In this document: positions 52,165-61,182 of the stretch, in pieces
Layout of the letters: every line of letters begins with the position of its first letter
How positions within the stretch are numbered: the first letter of the stretch is position 1
Assembly (NCBI RefSeq): GCF_014672715.2
Contig: NZ_CP058566.2
Coordinates: forward strand, 744,001-808,000
Direction: 5' to 3'
DNA: 64,000 nt
Origin: Dehalogenimonas etheniformans
Lineage (GTDB): Bacteria; Chloroflexota; Dehalococcoidia; Dehalococcoidales; Dehalococcoidaceae
Notes under the pieces: generated by a model
Database searches by the model: none
The model's input: the letters and a program-made list of their open reading frames with translations, nothing else
What the model was told of the DNA's origin: nothing
Made by a program: the position numbers and the translations under genes

Positions 52165-53339
52165 TGGGGAAACGTGTTGGTGTAGAAGTCTCCATCGCTC
52201 TTGCCGATGCCGTAAAACTAGCTAATGCCGACGTCATCGCCGCCTACCCGATCACCCCCCAGACCCACATTGTGGAGCACCTGGCGGAACTGGTGGCTGA
52301 GGGCGAACTTGACGCTGAGTATATTCCGGTAGAATCGGAGCACTCCGCGCTTTCCGCCTGCCTGGGTTCGGCGGCGGCTGGCGCCCGCACTTTCACCGCA
52401 ACCGCGGGCCAGGGGCTGGAACTGATGCACGAAGTTCTCTATGTCGCCTCCGGCATGCGCTTGCCCATTGTTATGGCGGTGGCCAACCGTGCGTTGTCAT
52501 CTCCGCTGTCGGTGTGGGGCGACCATTCCGACGCTATGGCGGTCAGGGATACCGGCTGGATCCAGATATTCACTGAGAACGGCCAGGAAGTAGTCGATCA
52601 GACCATCTGCGCCTTCAGAATCGCCGAGGACCCCAGAGTTCTTCTACCGGTGATGACACACCTCGACGGCTTCAACTTGTCCCATGTTATCGAGCCGATC
52701 GAAATGCCATCTGAAGAAGAAGTCTGTGACTTTCTGCCGGTCAGGCGCAACCCCCTCACCCTGCACCCATCCAAGCCGGTGGCTATGGGTGATTTTGCTC
52801 CTCCGGTAGTATATACAGAAGCCAAGTGGGCCCAGGAACAGGCGATGATGGCGGTCAAGCCGATCATCCTGGATATCTGGGACGATTTCGCTAAAAAATT
52901 CGGCCGCGAGTACAAACCGGTAGAGTGCTATAAATGTGACGGCGCCAAGAACCTGCTGTTCACCATGGGCAGCTTCTCCGAGACTGCAATGACTGCTGTC
53001 GACAAGCTCAGGGACGCGGGCATTGACATCGGCCTGGTGCGTCTCCGATTGTGGCGGCCGTTCCCGTTCGAGGAATTCCGAGCCGCAGTCAAGGACGCGG
53101 AGACACTGCTTGTGCTTGACCGCTGCATCTCATCCGGCGGCCCCGGCGGCCCCGTGGCCTCGGAACTCAAGGCGGCTCTTTATAACGAAGAAAAGAAGCC
53201 TAAAGTGGTCAGTTTCGTCGGCGGGCTGGGCGGCCGAGATATCACCGTGGCGGGTTTTGAGAAGATCATCATTGACGGACTGGAACTGGCGGCTAAAGGC
53301 CAGGAACGGGAGTATGAGATCGTGGGGGTGAGGGAATAA
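52164..53339 (+). CDS. porA: Pyruvate:ferredoxin oxidoreductase, alpha subunit
   Basis: 391 residues from the ATG at 52164, which overlaps the porD stop (an ATG at 52089 in the same frame lies inside porD and is rejected). It has the pyrimidine-domain motif AAYPITPQTHIVEHLAEL, the conserved RTFTATAGQGLELMHEVLY and the C-terminal SSGGPGGPVASEL. Together with PorB it decarboxylates pyruvate to acetyl-CoA, or runs in reverse for CO2 fixation. Confidence 0.95.
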   Translation: MGKRVGVEVSIALADAVKLANADVIAAYPITPQTHIVEHLAELVAEGELDAEYIPVESEHSALSACLGSAAAGARTFTATAGQGLELMHEVLYVASGMRLPIVMAVANRALSSPLSVWGDHSDAMAVRDTGWIQIFTENGQEVVDQTICAFRIAEDPRVLLPVMTHLDGFNLSHVIEPIEMPSEEEVCDFLPVRRNPLTLHPSKPVAMGDFAPPVVYTEAKWAQEQAMMAVKPIILDIWDDFAKKFGREYKPVECYKCDGAKNLLFTMGSFSETAMTAVDKLRDAGIDIGLVRLRLWRPFPFEEFRAAVKDAETLLVLDRCISSGGPGGPVASELKAALYNEEKKPKVVSFVGGLGGRDITVAGFEKIIIDGLELAAKGQEREYEIVGVRE

Positions 53340-54259
53340 TGCAGAACCTTGGAGTTTACGCCTCCCGATTAGTAACCAAAGAAGAAAATTTTGTCCCTGG
53401 GCACCGTGCCTGCATCGGCTGCGGCGAAGCCCTGGCGGTCAGGCTGGCAGCCAAAGCCTTCGGTAAGAATACTATCGTAGTCAACGCTACCGGCTGCATG
53501 GAAATTGTGGCTTCCCAGTTACCTTACACCTCGTGGAAATTACCCTGGATCCATACCCTGTTTGAGAACTCCGCCGCAGTTGCCTCCGGTGTGGAATCGG
53601 CGTTGAAAGTCCAGATGCGCAAGGGCAAGATCCCGCAGGAAGACATCAAGGTGGTGGCTATCGGCGGCGACGGCGCCACGGTCGACATCGGACTTCAGGC
53701 TATCTCGGGTGCTTTCGAGCGCGGTCATGACTTTCTTTATATCTGCTTCGACAATGAAGCATATATGAACACCGGCATCCAGCGGTCTTCTGCGACGCCT
53801 TTTGGCGCTTCGACCACGACCTCTCCCGCCGGCAGGGCAAAAGCCGGCCAGATGTCCTGGAAGAAAAACATGCCGGAGATCGCCGTCGCCCATAACATTC
53901 CTTATGTGGCCACCGCATGCCCGAGCTATCCCTTCGATCTGATCGAAAAGGTCAAGAAAGGCATGGCGACCAAAGGCCCGGCTTACATTCACGTCCTTTC
54001 AGTATGTCCCACCGGCTGGCGCTGCGACACCGAGATCAGCGTCATGCTGGGACGCCTGGCGACCGAAACCGGGGTGTTTCCGCTCTACGAAGTGGAGAAC
54101 GGGAAATACAAGATGAGCCTGGTACCGGAGAAACTGAAACCGGTCAAAGACTACTTCAAACTTCAGAGGCGGTTCCGCCACTTGAAACCCGAAGCGATCG
54201 ACGCCATCCAGGCGCGGGTGACTGAAGAATACGAGAAACTACTGGAGAAAGCGGTATGA
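53339..54259 (+). CDS. porB: Pyruvate:ferredoxin oxidoreductase, beta (TPP-binding) subunit
   Basis: 306 residues. HRACIGCGEALAVRL holds two of the cluster cysteines near residue 25, GGDGATVDIG (TPP-Mg motif) is near 106, DNEAYMNTGIQRS near 137 and a further Cys in ATACPSYP near 195. It binds thiamine diphosphate and a [4Fe-4S] cluster. It overlaps porA by one base and the nuoE-like gene by four. Confidence 0.95.
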   Translation: MQNLGVYASRLVTKEENFVPGHRACIGCGEALAVRLAAKAFGKNTIVVNATGCMEIVASQLPYTSWKLPWIHTLFENSAAVASGVESALKVQMRKGKIPQEDIKVVAIGGDGATVDIGLQAISGAFERGHDFLYICFDNEAYMNTGIQRSSATPFGASTTTSPAGRAKAGQMSWKKNMPEIAVAHNIPYVATACPSYPFDLIEKVKKGMATKGPAYIHVLSVCPTGWRCDTEISVMLGRLATETGVFPLYEVENGKYKMSLVPEKLKPVKDYFKLQRRFRHLKPEAIDAIQARVTEEYEKLLEKAV

Positions 54260-54726
54260 CGCTTGATACCAAATCTTACGCCGAGGTGGTAAACACCATC
54301 CTGGCCAAGTATGAGCAAGACGCCGCCATGCTGGTCGGCATCCTGCAGGACATTCAGTCAGAACTGAACTACCTGCCCAGGGAATGCCTGGTGATGGTCG
54401 GCGAAGAGCTCGATATCCCGCTTTCACGTGTATACAGCGTGGCTACTTTTTTCAAGGCGTTCAGCTTGAAACCCCGCGGTCGCCACAGCCTGCATGTCTG
54501 CATGGGCACCGCCTGCCATGTCAGGGGAGCCGAGAAGGTGCTCGATAAGCTGCAAACCGAACTCTGCCTTTGCGCCGGTGAAACCTCGCCCGACATGAAA
54601 TTCACCCTGGAAACGGTCAACTGCGTCGGCGCCTGCGCGTTGGGACCGGTGGTGGTCGTCGACGGCGAGTACGCCGGCCAGGTCACGACCGATAAGGTCA
54701 AATCCATCTTAGAGGGTTGTAAATAA
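54256..54726 (+). CDS. NuoE-like [2Fe-2S] thioredoxin-fold subunit
   Basis: 156 residues. The cluster cysteines are in HVCMGTACHVRGA near residue 80 and NCVGACALGPVV near 121, as in NuoE, HymA and HndA. Its ATG overlaps the porB stop (ATGA). In such modules it assists the flavoprotein next to it in electron transfer to or from NAD(P). No hydrogenase catalytic subunit follows, which sets it apart from the usual hym/hnd gene cluster. Confidence 0.92.
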   Translation: MTLDTKSYAEVVNTILAKYEQDAAMLVGILQDIQSELNYLPRECLVMVGEELDIPLSRVYSVATFFKAFSLKPRGRHSLHVCMGTACHVRGAEKVLDKLQTELCLCAGETSPDMKFTLETVNCVGACALGPVVVVDGEYAGQVTTDKVKSILEGCK

Positions 54727-56600
54727 TGGTCATCGAAGAAAAGACCCTCAAGCGGTTGAATTCCCCTGAAGAGCTTGAAAAGTTCCGCCAGGAGTTAGCC
54801 TGCGCTTCATCGGCAAAAACAAAGACCATAACTATCTGCTGCGGTACCGGCTGTTTGGCGTACGGCGGCGCCAAGGTGGCTCAGGGATTCAAAGAAGAGA
54901 TCAAAGCCCGCGGGCTGGAAAATGAGGTCGAGGTCAAGACGACGGGCTGCCACGGCTTCTGCGAGCGCGGTCCGCTGGTAGTCCTCCGCCCGGAGAACAT
55001 CCTCTACCAGAGGGTTAAATCCTCTGATATCGGCGACGTCATTGACACCGTCAAAGAGGGCAAGATCGTCGACCGGCTGCTTTATACTATCCCTGGCACT
55101 AAGACCATGGTGACCTACGAACATGACGTCCCATTTTACAAAAAGCAGATGCGCCTGGTATTCGGCGCCAACGGTTATATTGATCCGACCTCAATACAGG
55201 ATTACATCGCTTGCGGCGGTTACTCAGCCCTGGCTAAAACACTCCACTCTATGACATCGGATGAGGTCATCTCCGAAATCAAAAAGTCCGGGTTGAGAGG
55301 CAGGGGCGGTGGCGGTTTTGCCACGGGCGCCAAGTGGCAGAGCACACGCGAAGCCCACGGCGAAACGAAATATGTCATCTGCAACTGCGACGAGGGAGAC
55401 CCCGGGGCGTTCATGGACCGGTCTCTTATGGAAGGCAATCCCCATTCCATACTTGAAGGCATGGTGATCGCTGCTTTTGCGGTCGGCGCGAATCAGGGCT
55501 ATATCTATATCAGGGACGAGTACCCGGTAGCGGTAAAGCATGCCGAAAAGGCCATCTCTCAGGCAGCGGCAATGGGCCTCCTGGGCAAAAATATCCTGAG
55601 TTCCGGATTCGATTTTAGTGTCAAAATCAACCGGGGCGGAGGAGCCTTTGTCTGCGGCGAATCCACCGCCCTAATGGCATCGCTCGAAGGCAGGGTGGGT
55701 GAGCCCCGGGCGAAATACATTCACACCTCAGAACGCGGTTTGTGGGATCAACCAACGGTGCTCAACAACGTCGAAACTCTGGCGAATGTGCCTCTTATTA
55801 TTAACAATGGTTCCCAGTGGTTTTCCAACATCGGTACCGCCAACAGCAAGGGCACCAAGATCTTCTCGCTGGTGGGCAAGGTTAACAACACCGGCTTGAT
55901 TGAAGTGCCGATGGGTATCAGCCTCCGCGAGATCATCTACGATATCGGAGGCGGCATTCCCAAGAATAAGAAATTCAAGGCAGTCCAGACCGGCGGCCCA
56001 TCCGGCGGATGCCTGCCAGAATCTAAACTTGATATGCCCGTCGATTTCGACGAACTGACCCGTGCCGGATCGATGATGGGCTCAGGCGCGATGATTGTCA
56101 TGGACGAAGACAACTGCATGGTGGACATCGCCCGATATTTCCTGTCATTTCTTGAAGGTGAATCTTGCGGAAAGTGCGTGCCCTGCCGTGAAGGCCTGAA
56201 GCGGATGCGCCAGATCCTGGATCGCATCATTTCCGGACAAGGCAAAGAGGGGGATATCGAACTTCTAGAAGACTTGTCCGAGACCCTGACCTGGGGCGCC
56301 CTGTGCGGTCTCGGCAGCGGCGCCGCCAACCCCATCATGTCCACCATCCGCTATTTCCGAGACGAATACGAAGTGCATATTAAAGAAAAACGTTGTCCCG
56401 CCGGTGTTTGTAAACCACTGATCACCTACAATATCGTCGAGGCTAATTGCCCTAACTGCACTTTGTGCATCAAGGCTTGTCCGGCTGGCGCCATCACCGG
56501 CCGGGGTAAGAAAATGCCGGTTGTACTGGACCAGTCCAAGTGCACCAAGTGCGGCGCCTGCTTCGACGTCTGCCGCTTGAACGCCGTGGAGGTACGATAG
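54726..56600 (+). CDS. NuoF-like NAD(P)H/FMN flavoprotein with extra ferredoxin domains
   Basis: 624 residues. An N-terminal [2Fe-2S] thioredoxin-like domain (CCGTGCLAYGG, TTGCHGFCERG; about 30-125) precedes the NuoF core: NAD site LRGRGGGGFATGAKWQ near 190, FMN site CNCDEGDPGAFMDR near 215, ESCGKCVPCREG for a [4Fe-4S] cluster near 478. Two further clusters, CPNCTLCIKACP and CTKCGACFDVC, end the protein. This layout is that of HymB/HndC/HydB, seen in bifurcating or NAD(P)-reducing complexes. Within a PFOR operon it may let the enzyme deliver electrons to NAD(P). Confidence 0.93.
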   Translation: MVIEEKTLKRLNSPEELEKFRQELACASSAKTKTITICCGTGCLAYGGAKVAQGFKEEIKARGLENEVEVKTTGCHGFCERGPLVVLRPENILYQRVKSSDIGDVIDTVKEGKIVDRLLYTIPGTKTMVTYEHDVPFYKKQMRLVFGANGYIDPTSIQDYIACGGYSALAKTLHSMTSDEVISEIKKSGLRGRGGGGFATGAKWQSTREAHGETKYVICNCDEGDPGAFMDRSLMEGNPHSILEGMVIAAFAVGANQGYIYIRDEYPVAVKHAEKAISQAAAMGLLGKNILSSGFDFSVKINRGGGAFVCGESTALMASLEGRVGEPRAKYIHTSERGLWDQPTVLNNVETLANVPLIINNGSQWFSNIGTANSKGTKIFSLVGKVNNTGLIEVPMGISLREIIYDIGGGIPKNKKFKAVQTGGPSGGCLPESKLDMPVDFDELTRAGSMMGSGAMIVMDEDNCMVDIARYFLSFLEGESCGKCVPCREGLKRMRQILDRIISGQGKEGDIELLEDLSETLTWGALCGLGSGAANPIMSTIRYFRDEYEVHIKEKRCPAGVCKPLITYNIVEANCPNCTLCIKACPAGAITGRGKKMPVVLDQSKCTKCGACFDVCRLNAVEVR

Positions 56601-56603
56601 CCA

Positions 56604-57341
56604 ATGGTTAAAATCAATATCAACGGCCGTGACTTTGAGGCCGAACCATGCCAAACAGTGCTTTCGGTGGCTCAATCGGCCGGCATCGATATTCCCACCC
56701 TGTGCCACACCGAAGCTGTCGCTGATTACGGTGCCTGCCGAATATGCCTGGTCGAGGTGGAAAGGCGTGGTCGCAAACGGCTGGTGACCTCCTGTCTCTA
56801 CCCTGTCGAAGAAGGCATCAAGGTTACAACCGATTCCGAACGGGTGAAAAAAGTCCGGAAAACGATCATCGAACTTCTTCTGGCGCGATGTCCTGAGTCG
56901 GAGGCCATCAGGGACATGGCCGCCAGCATGGGGATCAGTGAATCGCGTTTCGCCCTTGAAGACAAAGCCGAAAGCGGCACCTGCATCCTTTGCGGCTTGT
57001 GCACCCGTGTTTGCTCCGAAGTTGTCGGTGCGTCAGCAATCAGCCTGGTCAACCGCGGGACCGCCCGCGAAGTCGCCCTGCCTTTTTACGATGAAGCCAG
57101 TTCATGTATCGCCTGCGGCTCTTGCGCCTACATTTGTCCTACTGGCGCTATCAGCCTGGTGGACGCAGGCAGCAAACGGATCATTTCCTGGCCGAACGGT
57201 ACAGTGGATTTCCAGATGAAAGAGTGTGCCCGCTGCGGCACCCATTATGCCCCCGTACGACAGGTGGAGTACATGGTTCAGAAATCCGGTTTGTCGGCAA
57301 CCGAGTTCGAGCTTTGCCCTGATTGCCGCAAACTCGATTGA
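56604..57341 (+). CDS. NuoG N-terminal-like (HoxU-type) iron-sulfur protein
   Basis: 245 residues. A [2Fe-2S] domain has CHTEAVADYGACRICLVEV with a further Cys in TSCLYPV; two [4Fe-4S] motifs follow, CILCGLCTRVC near 131 and CIACGSCAYICP near 170. The C-terminal ~40 residues add CARCG and CPDC, which may bind zinc or another cluster. There is no molybdopterin-like or H-cluster domain, so this is only the electron-wire part of NuoG. It ends the por operon. Confidence 0.9.
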   Translation: MVKININGRDFEAEPCQTVLSVAQSAGIDIPTLCHTEAVADYGACRICLVEVERRGRKRLVTSCLYPVEEGIKVTTDSERVKKVRKTIIELLLARCPESEAIRDMAASMGISESRFALEDKAESGTCILCGLCTRVCSEVVGASAISLVNRGTAREVALPFYDEASSCIACGSCAYICPTGAISLVDAGSKRIISWPNGTVDFQMKECARCGTHYAPVRQVEYMVQKSGLSATEFELCPDCRKLD

Positions 57342-57458
57342 CCTCTTGTCGAATAACCAAGATACAAGATACAATAACCAAGCGGGCCGGGTCGGCAAGC
57401 CCAGGTGACAAGTTCCGATTTTTACTAATCTGGTTATCAGTGTGTGAGATTTATTCTT

Positions 57459-57531
57459 CGGGGTGTAGCGCAGTTGGTAGCGCGCAGCGTTTGGGACGCT
57501 GAGGTCGGAGGTTCGAGACCTCTCACCCCGA
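57459..57531 (+). tRNA. tRNA-Pro (anticodon TGG)
   Basis: 73 bases. Acceptor CGGGGTG/CACCCCG, D-arm GCGC/GCGC, anticodon stem CAGCG/CGCTG with loop TTTGGGA, T-arm around GGTTCGAGACC. No encoded CCA. Flanked by A-rich low-complexity spacers (57342-57400 and 57545-57610). Confidence 0.95.
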
Positions 57532-57738
57532 GTTTCCCCTCCTGTCTGCCCAACCCCAAATTCTAAGTACCAAGCTCCGAATCCCAAACAAATCCAAAAT
57601 CCAAAGCCTAAAGTACCAAATACCGGGCTTTTTTGTTTGAGGCAGATCCCTTCAGCAGTCTCGAGCAGGCTTAGGATAGAACTCGAATTTGACTTACAGC
57701 TGCCATCCCCTGACAATGGAAAGAAACGGAGGACACAG

Positions 57739-58044
57739 ATGAGTTCCAAGACTGTCACGTTGAAGGTCAACAGTGTCAACATTCCCCTGTCATTCTTTGT
57801 CCAAACTTATTTTGATAGGGTGATGGACGGTATCGTGGGATCTCTCGAACACACCGGCACCGTGGAAACGCTCATGCTTGATGGTTCGAAAGATGCAATT
57901 GCGTTGACTCTGAACGGCTTGCCGGTGGCTATGAACGAGTTTGTCCGCCATATTGTTCGGAGGACCGCTGAGGGGATGATATCCAGCCTCAGGGGAGTCG
58001 ACCAAATCAATACTTTCAATATCAGCGTCGCCGCGGGTAAATAG
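57739..58044 (+). CDS. Conserved-looking small protein, unknown function
   Basis: 101 residues, from the ATG at 57739 with GGAGG seven bases upstream; the longer frame from 57637 has no such site. It has alternating strand/helix composition, with IPLSFFVQTYFDRVMDGIVG and GLPVAMNEFVRHIVRRTAEG as amphipathic helices. No cysteines, signal or membrane segment. It lies 64 bases ahead of the PAC2 pair and may be co-transcribed with it. No family is recognised. Confidence 0.65.
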   Translation: MSSKTVTLKVNSVNIPLSFFVQTYFDRVMDGIVGSLEHTGTVETLMLDGSKDAIALTLNGLPVAMNEFVRHIVRRTAEGMISSLRGVDQINTFNISVAAGK

Positions 58045-58107
58045 GGATGGGCACCTCTTTTTTTCGATGCGGTTGTTCGATGGACGGTAACAAGATACAA
58101 TTAGCCC

Positions 58108-59028
58108 ATGTCTTTTCGTCTATCTTCCGAGCCGCAGCTCAATTCACCTGATCTCATCGTCGGTTGGCCGGGTATCGGTAATGTCGGTCTGATGGCTGTT
58201 GAAACACTCAGAAGACAACTGAACGCTGAGTATTTCGGGGAGATCGAACCAGAACCTTTTTTCTATCCCTCCGGCGTCGTCATCAAGTCGGGAGTATTGG
58301 AAACATTGAGTTTCCCGGGCAGCCGGTTCTATTACAAGAAAACCACCCAACGGGACCTGATCCTTTTCATCGGCGATGAGCAACCCGCGGAAACGGGTTC
58401 CACTTATGCTTCCGGCGGAAAAGCCTACGAGATGGCTAACCTGGTAGTCGATGTGGCCCAAAAATTCGGCTGCCGGCGGGTATTCACCTCCGGCGCCGCG
58501 GTTTCACCCATCCATCACAACTATACTCCGGGGGTCTGGGCGGTTGCTACCGATACGAACCTGCTCAAAGATATCGACGAAGCTAGAGCCAGACGGTTCA
58601 AAAGCGAATTGCAGGGTAAAACCGCTCAAGCGAACATCAGCGGCCTGAATGGCTTGCTGATCGGCGTAGCCGCACAGCGTGGCATCCCGGCAGCCTGCCT
58701 CATGGGCGAAGTGCCGGACTACCTTGCCCGGGCGCCCATGCCTTACCCCGCGGCGAGCCGCTCGGTGCTTGGGCTGATCTCGCGTTTTTATAACCTAAGC
58801 CTTGATCTCAGTGAGCTTGACGAGATGCGCCGCCAGCTTGGCGACATGATAGAGCAGTTCTTCAACCAGTTCCCCGACGAGTTGAAAGAGAAGATTTCGC
58901 AGCGGGCACAGGTCAGGGCAGAGGTTGAGGACGGGGAAGCCATTACCGACGAGGATAAAAAGTGGATGGCCGACCATATTGAAGACCTGTTCCGTCCAGC
59001 CGGAGGCAGCAATGACCGGGCAGCTTAA
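58108..59028 (+). CDS. PAC2-family protein 1
   Basis: 306 residues. LIVGWPGIGNVGLMAVETL near residue 12 and CRRVFTSGAAVSP near 125 match the PAC2 family (named after a eukaryotic proteasome assembly chaperone), an ATP-grasp-like alpha/beta fold of unknown function in bacteria. GLLIGVAAQRGIPAACLMGE near 185 is also typical. The C-terminal ~60 residues form a charged coiled-coil-like tail. It overlaps the next PAC2 gene by 17 bases. Confidence 0.85.
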   Translation: MSFRLSSEPQLNSPDLIVGWPGIGNVGLMAVETLRRQLNAEYFGEIEPEPFFYPSGVVIKSGVLETLSFPGSRFYYKKTTQRDLILFIGDEQPAETGSTYASGGKAYEMANLVVDVAQKFGCRRVFTSGAAVSPIHHNYTPGVWAVATDTNLLKDIDEARARRFKSELQGKTAQANISGLNGLLIGVAAQRGIPAACLMGEVPDYLARAPMPYPAASRSVLGLISRFYNLSLDLSELDEMRRQLGDMIEQFFNQFPDELKEKISQRAQVRAEVEDGEAITDEDKKWMADHIEDLFRPAGGSNDRAA

Positions 59029-59827
59029 ATACGTATCTACCCCTCAGCTCAGACGACCGGTGCTCATTGCGGGCTGGCGGGGCGAGGCCGGGAATATCGG
59101 TGAGCGGGTGGTGTCGCTCATCAACGAGGCGATGGATCTCAAATCGCTGGCTGAGATCGAGCCTGTCGGCTTTTTTCAGTTGTCCGGGGTCGAGGTCACC
59201 AGGGACCTCGCGCGCCTGCCCGATTGCCGCTTCTATTATTCAGAGGCGTTTAATTTGATCACGCTGCTATCGGATGCCCCCTCCTTTGAGGTGTACCAAT
59301 TCATCAAGAACGTCCTGGATGTAGCCGCCAGGTTTGTGGTGAGTCATGTTGTGGTACTTTCCGGCTTTCCGGCGATGGCGTCGCATAACACACCCAGCCA
59401 GATGCTGGCCAACCTTTCAACTCCACTTCTCAAGGACTGGTTAGCCGGCGAGTTGATCAACACCGGAATAGACTATTCTTCTCCACCGGGGCAGAAACCG
59501 CCGATCAGCACCTATCTAACATGGGAGGCCAAACAGCGCGGTATCGAAGCGGTTTCACTGTGGCAACCGATACCTTATTACCTGGCGCCTTTTGCCGATG
59601 AAACCGGAGCTCAAAGGGTAGTTTCACTGCTACGGGAAAAACTGGCAATCCCGATTGAATTAGAGCCGGTCTTGGAAGCCGCTCAAAAGCAAAGGGAAAA
59701 GATTGCGGCCTTACGGCAGTCGGTGCCGGAGGTCGAAAAATATTTGACCATGCTGGAGAGCAATCTGAGTCTCACCGAATTCGAAGCCGGGGCCTTGGCC
59801 GCGGCAATGCGTCAGGTGATGATCTAG
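59012..59827 (+). CDS. PAC2-family protein 2
   Basis: 271 residues from the ATG at 59012 with GGAGG five bases upstream; the longer frame from 58925 is a shadow of the preceding gene. RPVLIAGWRGEAGNIGERVV parallels the start of PAC2 protein 1, and the order of the later motifs is the same, but the proteins are well diverged. The pair probably forms a heteromer. Converges with the next gene. Confidence 0.83.
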   Translation: MTGQLKYVSTPQLRRPVLIAGWRGEAGNIGERVVSLINEAMDLKSLAEIEPVGFFQLSGVEVTRDLARLPDCRFYYSEAFNLITLLSDAPSFEVYQFIKNVLDVAARFVVSHVVVLSGFPAMASHNTPSQMLANLSTPLLKDWLAGELINTGIDYSSPPGQKPPISTYLTWEAKQRGIEAVSLWQPIPYYLAPFADETGAQRVVSLLREKLAIPIELEPVLEAAQKQREKIAALRQSVPEVEKYLTMLESNLSLTEFEAGALAAAMRQVMI

Positions 59828-59831
59828 ATCT

Positions 59832-60533
59832 TCAATCCGTTGATGGCCCTTTTTCGGGCTCCGGCGGGGTCGTTTGAGCTTTAGCATCCCCGGTATCCGC
59901 AGAGGTCTCTTCGGACTCGTTTTCTTCAACCGGACGGTTACGCATGAACCGGTGGACCTCGTCGAGAGACGGGGGGAACACGCTGAAAACCTCTATTTCC
60001 CTGGGGAACTGGATGGGATGCCCTTCACGGATGAACAGCACTCCGGCCTCATCGGGTTGGAGAGTCTCATCGATCTGCTTAACGATATGGTCGTAGCGGT
60101 TTTTCATCGATTCGCGGTACTGCTCGGTCGCCAGCTTGGCTACTTTGGCGCTGGAAAAGCCCATCATGATGAAACGTTCCCAGTCCATCGTCTCTGAGAT
60201 GAGCTCGCGTTCCTCGATGGCGTTCAAAACAGCTCCATTTTCGATAAAGGCGCGGGCCAGGTTATAGCTCGAAGGATTGTATTCTTCGAGTGTCTTAAAG
60301 GACTCTTCACTGGTGTCGTCGATGCCTTCGTGATAAATGTGTTTTACGGCGCCGATGCGCTGTTCCAGGTGCCTCAATTGGCTTTCGACGTCTTTCCAGT
60401 ATTTGTCAAAGAGTGAAACGTATTCATTGGGCGCTTCAGGCCAGCGGTAGAGCAGCGGCACCACGTACAGTTTGCGCTTCCCGCTGAAAGTTGATGCTTC
60501 CGGACGTTGAATTTTCCCCAGTTCTTCAGCCAT
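59832..60533 (-). CDS. Hypothetical cytoplasmic protein with acidic tail
   Basis: 233 residues from the ATG at 60533, with AAGGAG six bases upstream. It starts KLYVVPLLYRWPEAPNEYVS, has a long helical middle (KYWKDVESQLRHLEQRIGAV) and ends in a disordered, Glu/Pro/Thr-rich tail of about 35 residues. FIREGHPIQFPREIEVF near 180 is a compact beta region. No family is recognised. It stands between the PAC2 pair and a ferritin-like gene. Confidence 0.7.
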   Translation of the reverse strand: MAEELGKIQRPEASTFSGKRKLYVVPLLYRWPEAPNEYVSLFDKYWKDVESQLRHLEQRIGAVKHIYHEGIDDTSEESFKTLEEYNPSSYNLARAFIENGAVLNAIEERELISETMDWERFIMMGFSSAKVAKLATEQYRESMKNRYDHIVKQIDETLQPDEAGVLFIREGHPIQFPREIEVFSVFPPSLDEVHRFMRNRPVEENESEETSADTGDAKAQTTPPEPEKGPSTD

Positions 60534-60599
60534 GTGGTCTCCTTGCTGCATAAGTCTGTTAGAGTCTTTTGGATGGAAACCCTGTGATCGACGACTTGA

Positions 60600-61055
60600 T
60601 TAATCTTCGATGTAAACGATTCGGTCGTAAAGGAGTTCCAGCTTTGCCTTGTGAGCCATTTCCTGCCAGGCGATTGCCTGGCACAGGTTCTTGGCGCTTT
60701 CGTCGCTGAAAAGGCCCATCAGGGAGGTGTAAAAGTTAACCGATTCCGCCTCGCGTTTAATAGCAAACAAAAGGGTTTCGGTGAGTTCGGCCCCCGGCAG
60801 TTCGGACGGCGCTTTCAGATGGTCGGTAAGCTTGAGATCGGCGATTCTTGATGGCAATGCCGGGGTACGCTTGATATTTTCCGGCTTAAGGTTTTTGAGC
60901 ACCGCCAGGTGGTGTCCTTCTTCTTCAGCAAGCTCTTCGAGCAGAGTTGCTACAGCCGGCTCGGGAGCTAGTGTCGCGGCTTGGCGGTATATCGCTGCCG
61001 AAGCCACTTCCTTCAGCATAGCCGTTTCCAGGATTTCGGATACTTGTTCGTTCAT
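60600..61055 (-). CDS. Ferritin-like/rubrerythrin-like diiron protein
   Basis: 151 residues forming a four-helix bundle. Iron ligands are likely in LKEVASAAIYRQAA, LAEEEGHHLAVL and FAIKREAESVNFY, with EMAHKAKLELLYD at the end. No rubredoxin domain follows. Such proteins scavenge peroxide or store iron in anaerobes. Alone on the minus strand, divergent from the stress-protein gene. Confidence 0.8.
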   Translation of the reverse strand: MNEQVSEILETAMLKEVASAAIYRQAATLAPEPAVATLLEELAEEEGHHLAVLKNLKPENIKRTPALPSRIADLKLTDHLKAPSELPGAELTETLLFAIKREAESVNFYTSLMGLFSDESAKNLCQAIAWQEMAHKAKLELLYDRIVYIED

Positions 61056-61124
61056 CAGACCTCATACTGTTCTATCGTTCTTGCTATTCTAAAAGCGGCG
61101 GTCGCATGTGTCAATTTAACACCT

Positions 61125-61152
61125 TTGCCGCGACTATTGATTCAGGTATAAT
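61125..61152 (+). promoter_or_regulatory. Sigma-70 promoter of the universal stress protein gene
   Basis: TTGCCG (61125-61130), 16 bases, TATAAT (61147-61152). The leader is about 25 bases with GGAG seven bases before the ATG at 61183. Confidence 0.6.
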
Positions 61153-61182
61153 CAGGATTAAATACAGCCCTGGAGCTTCATC

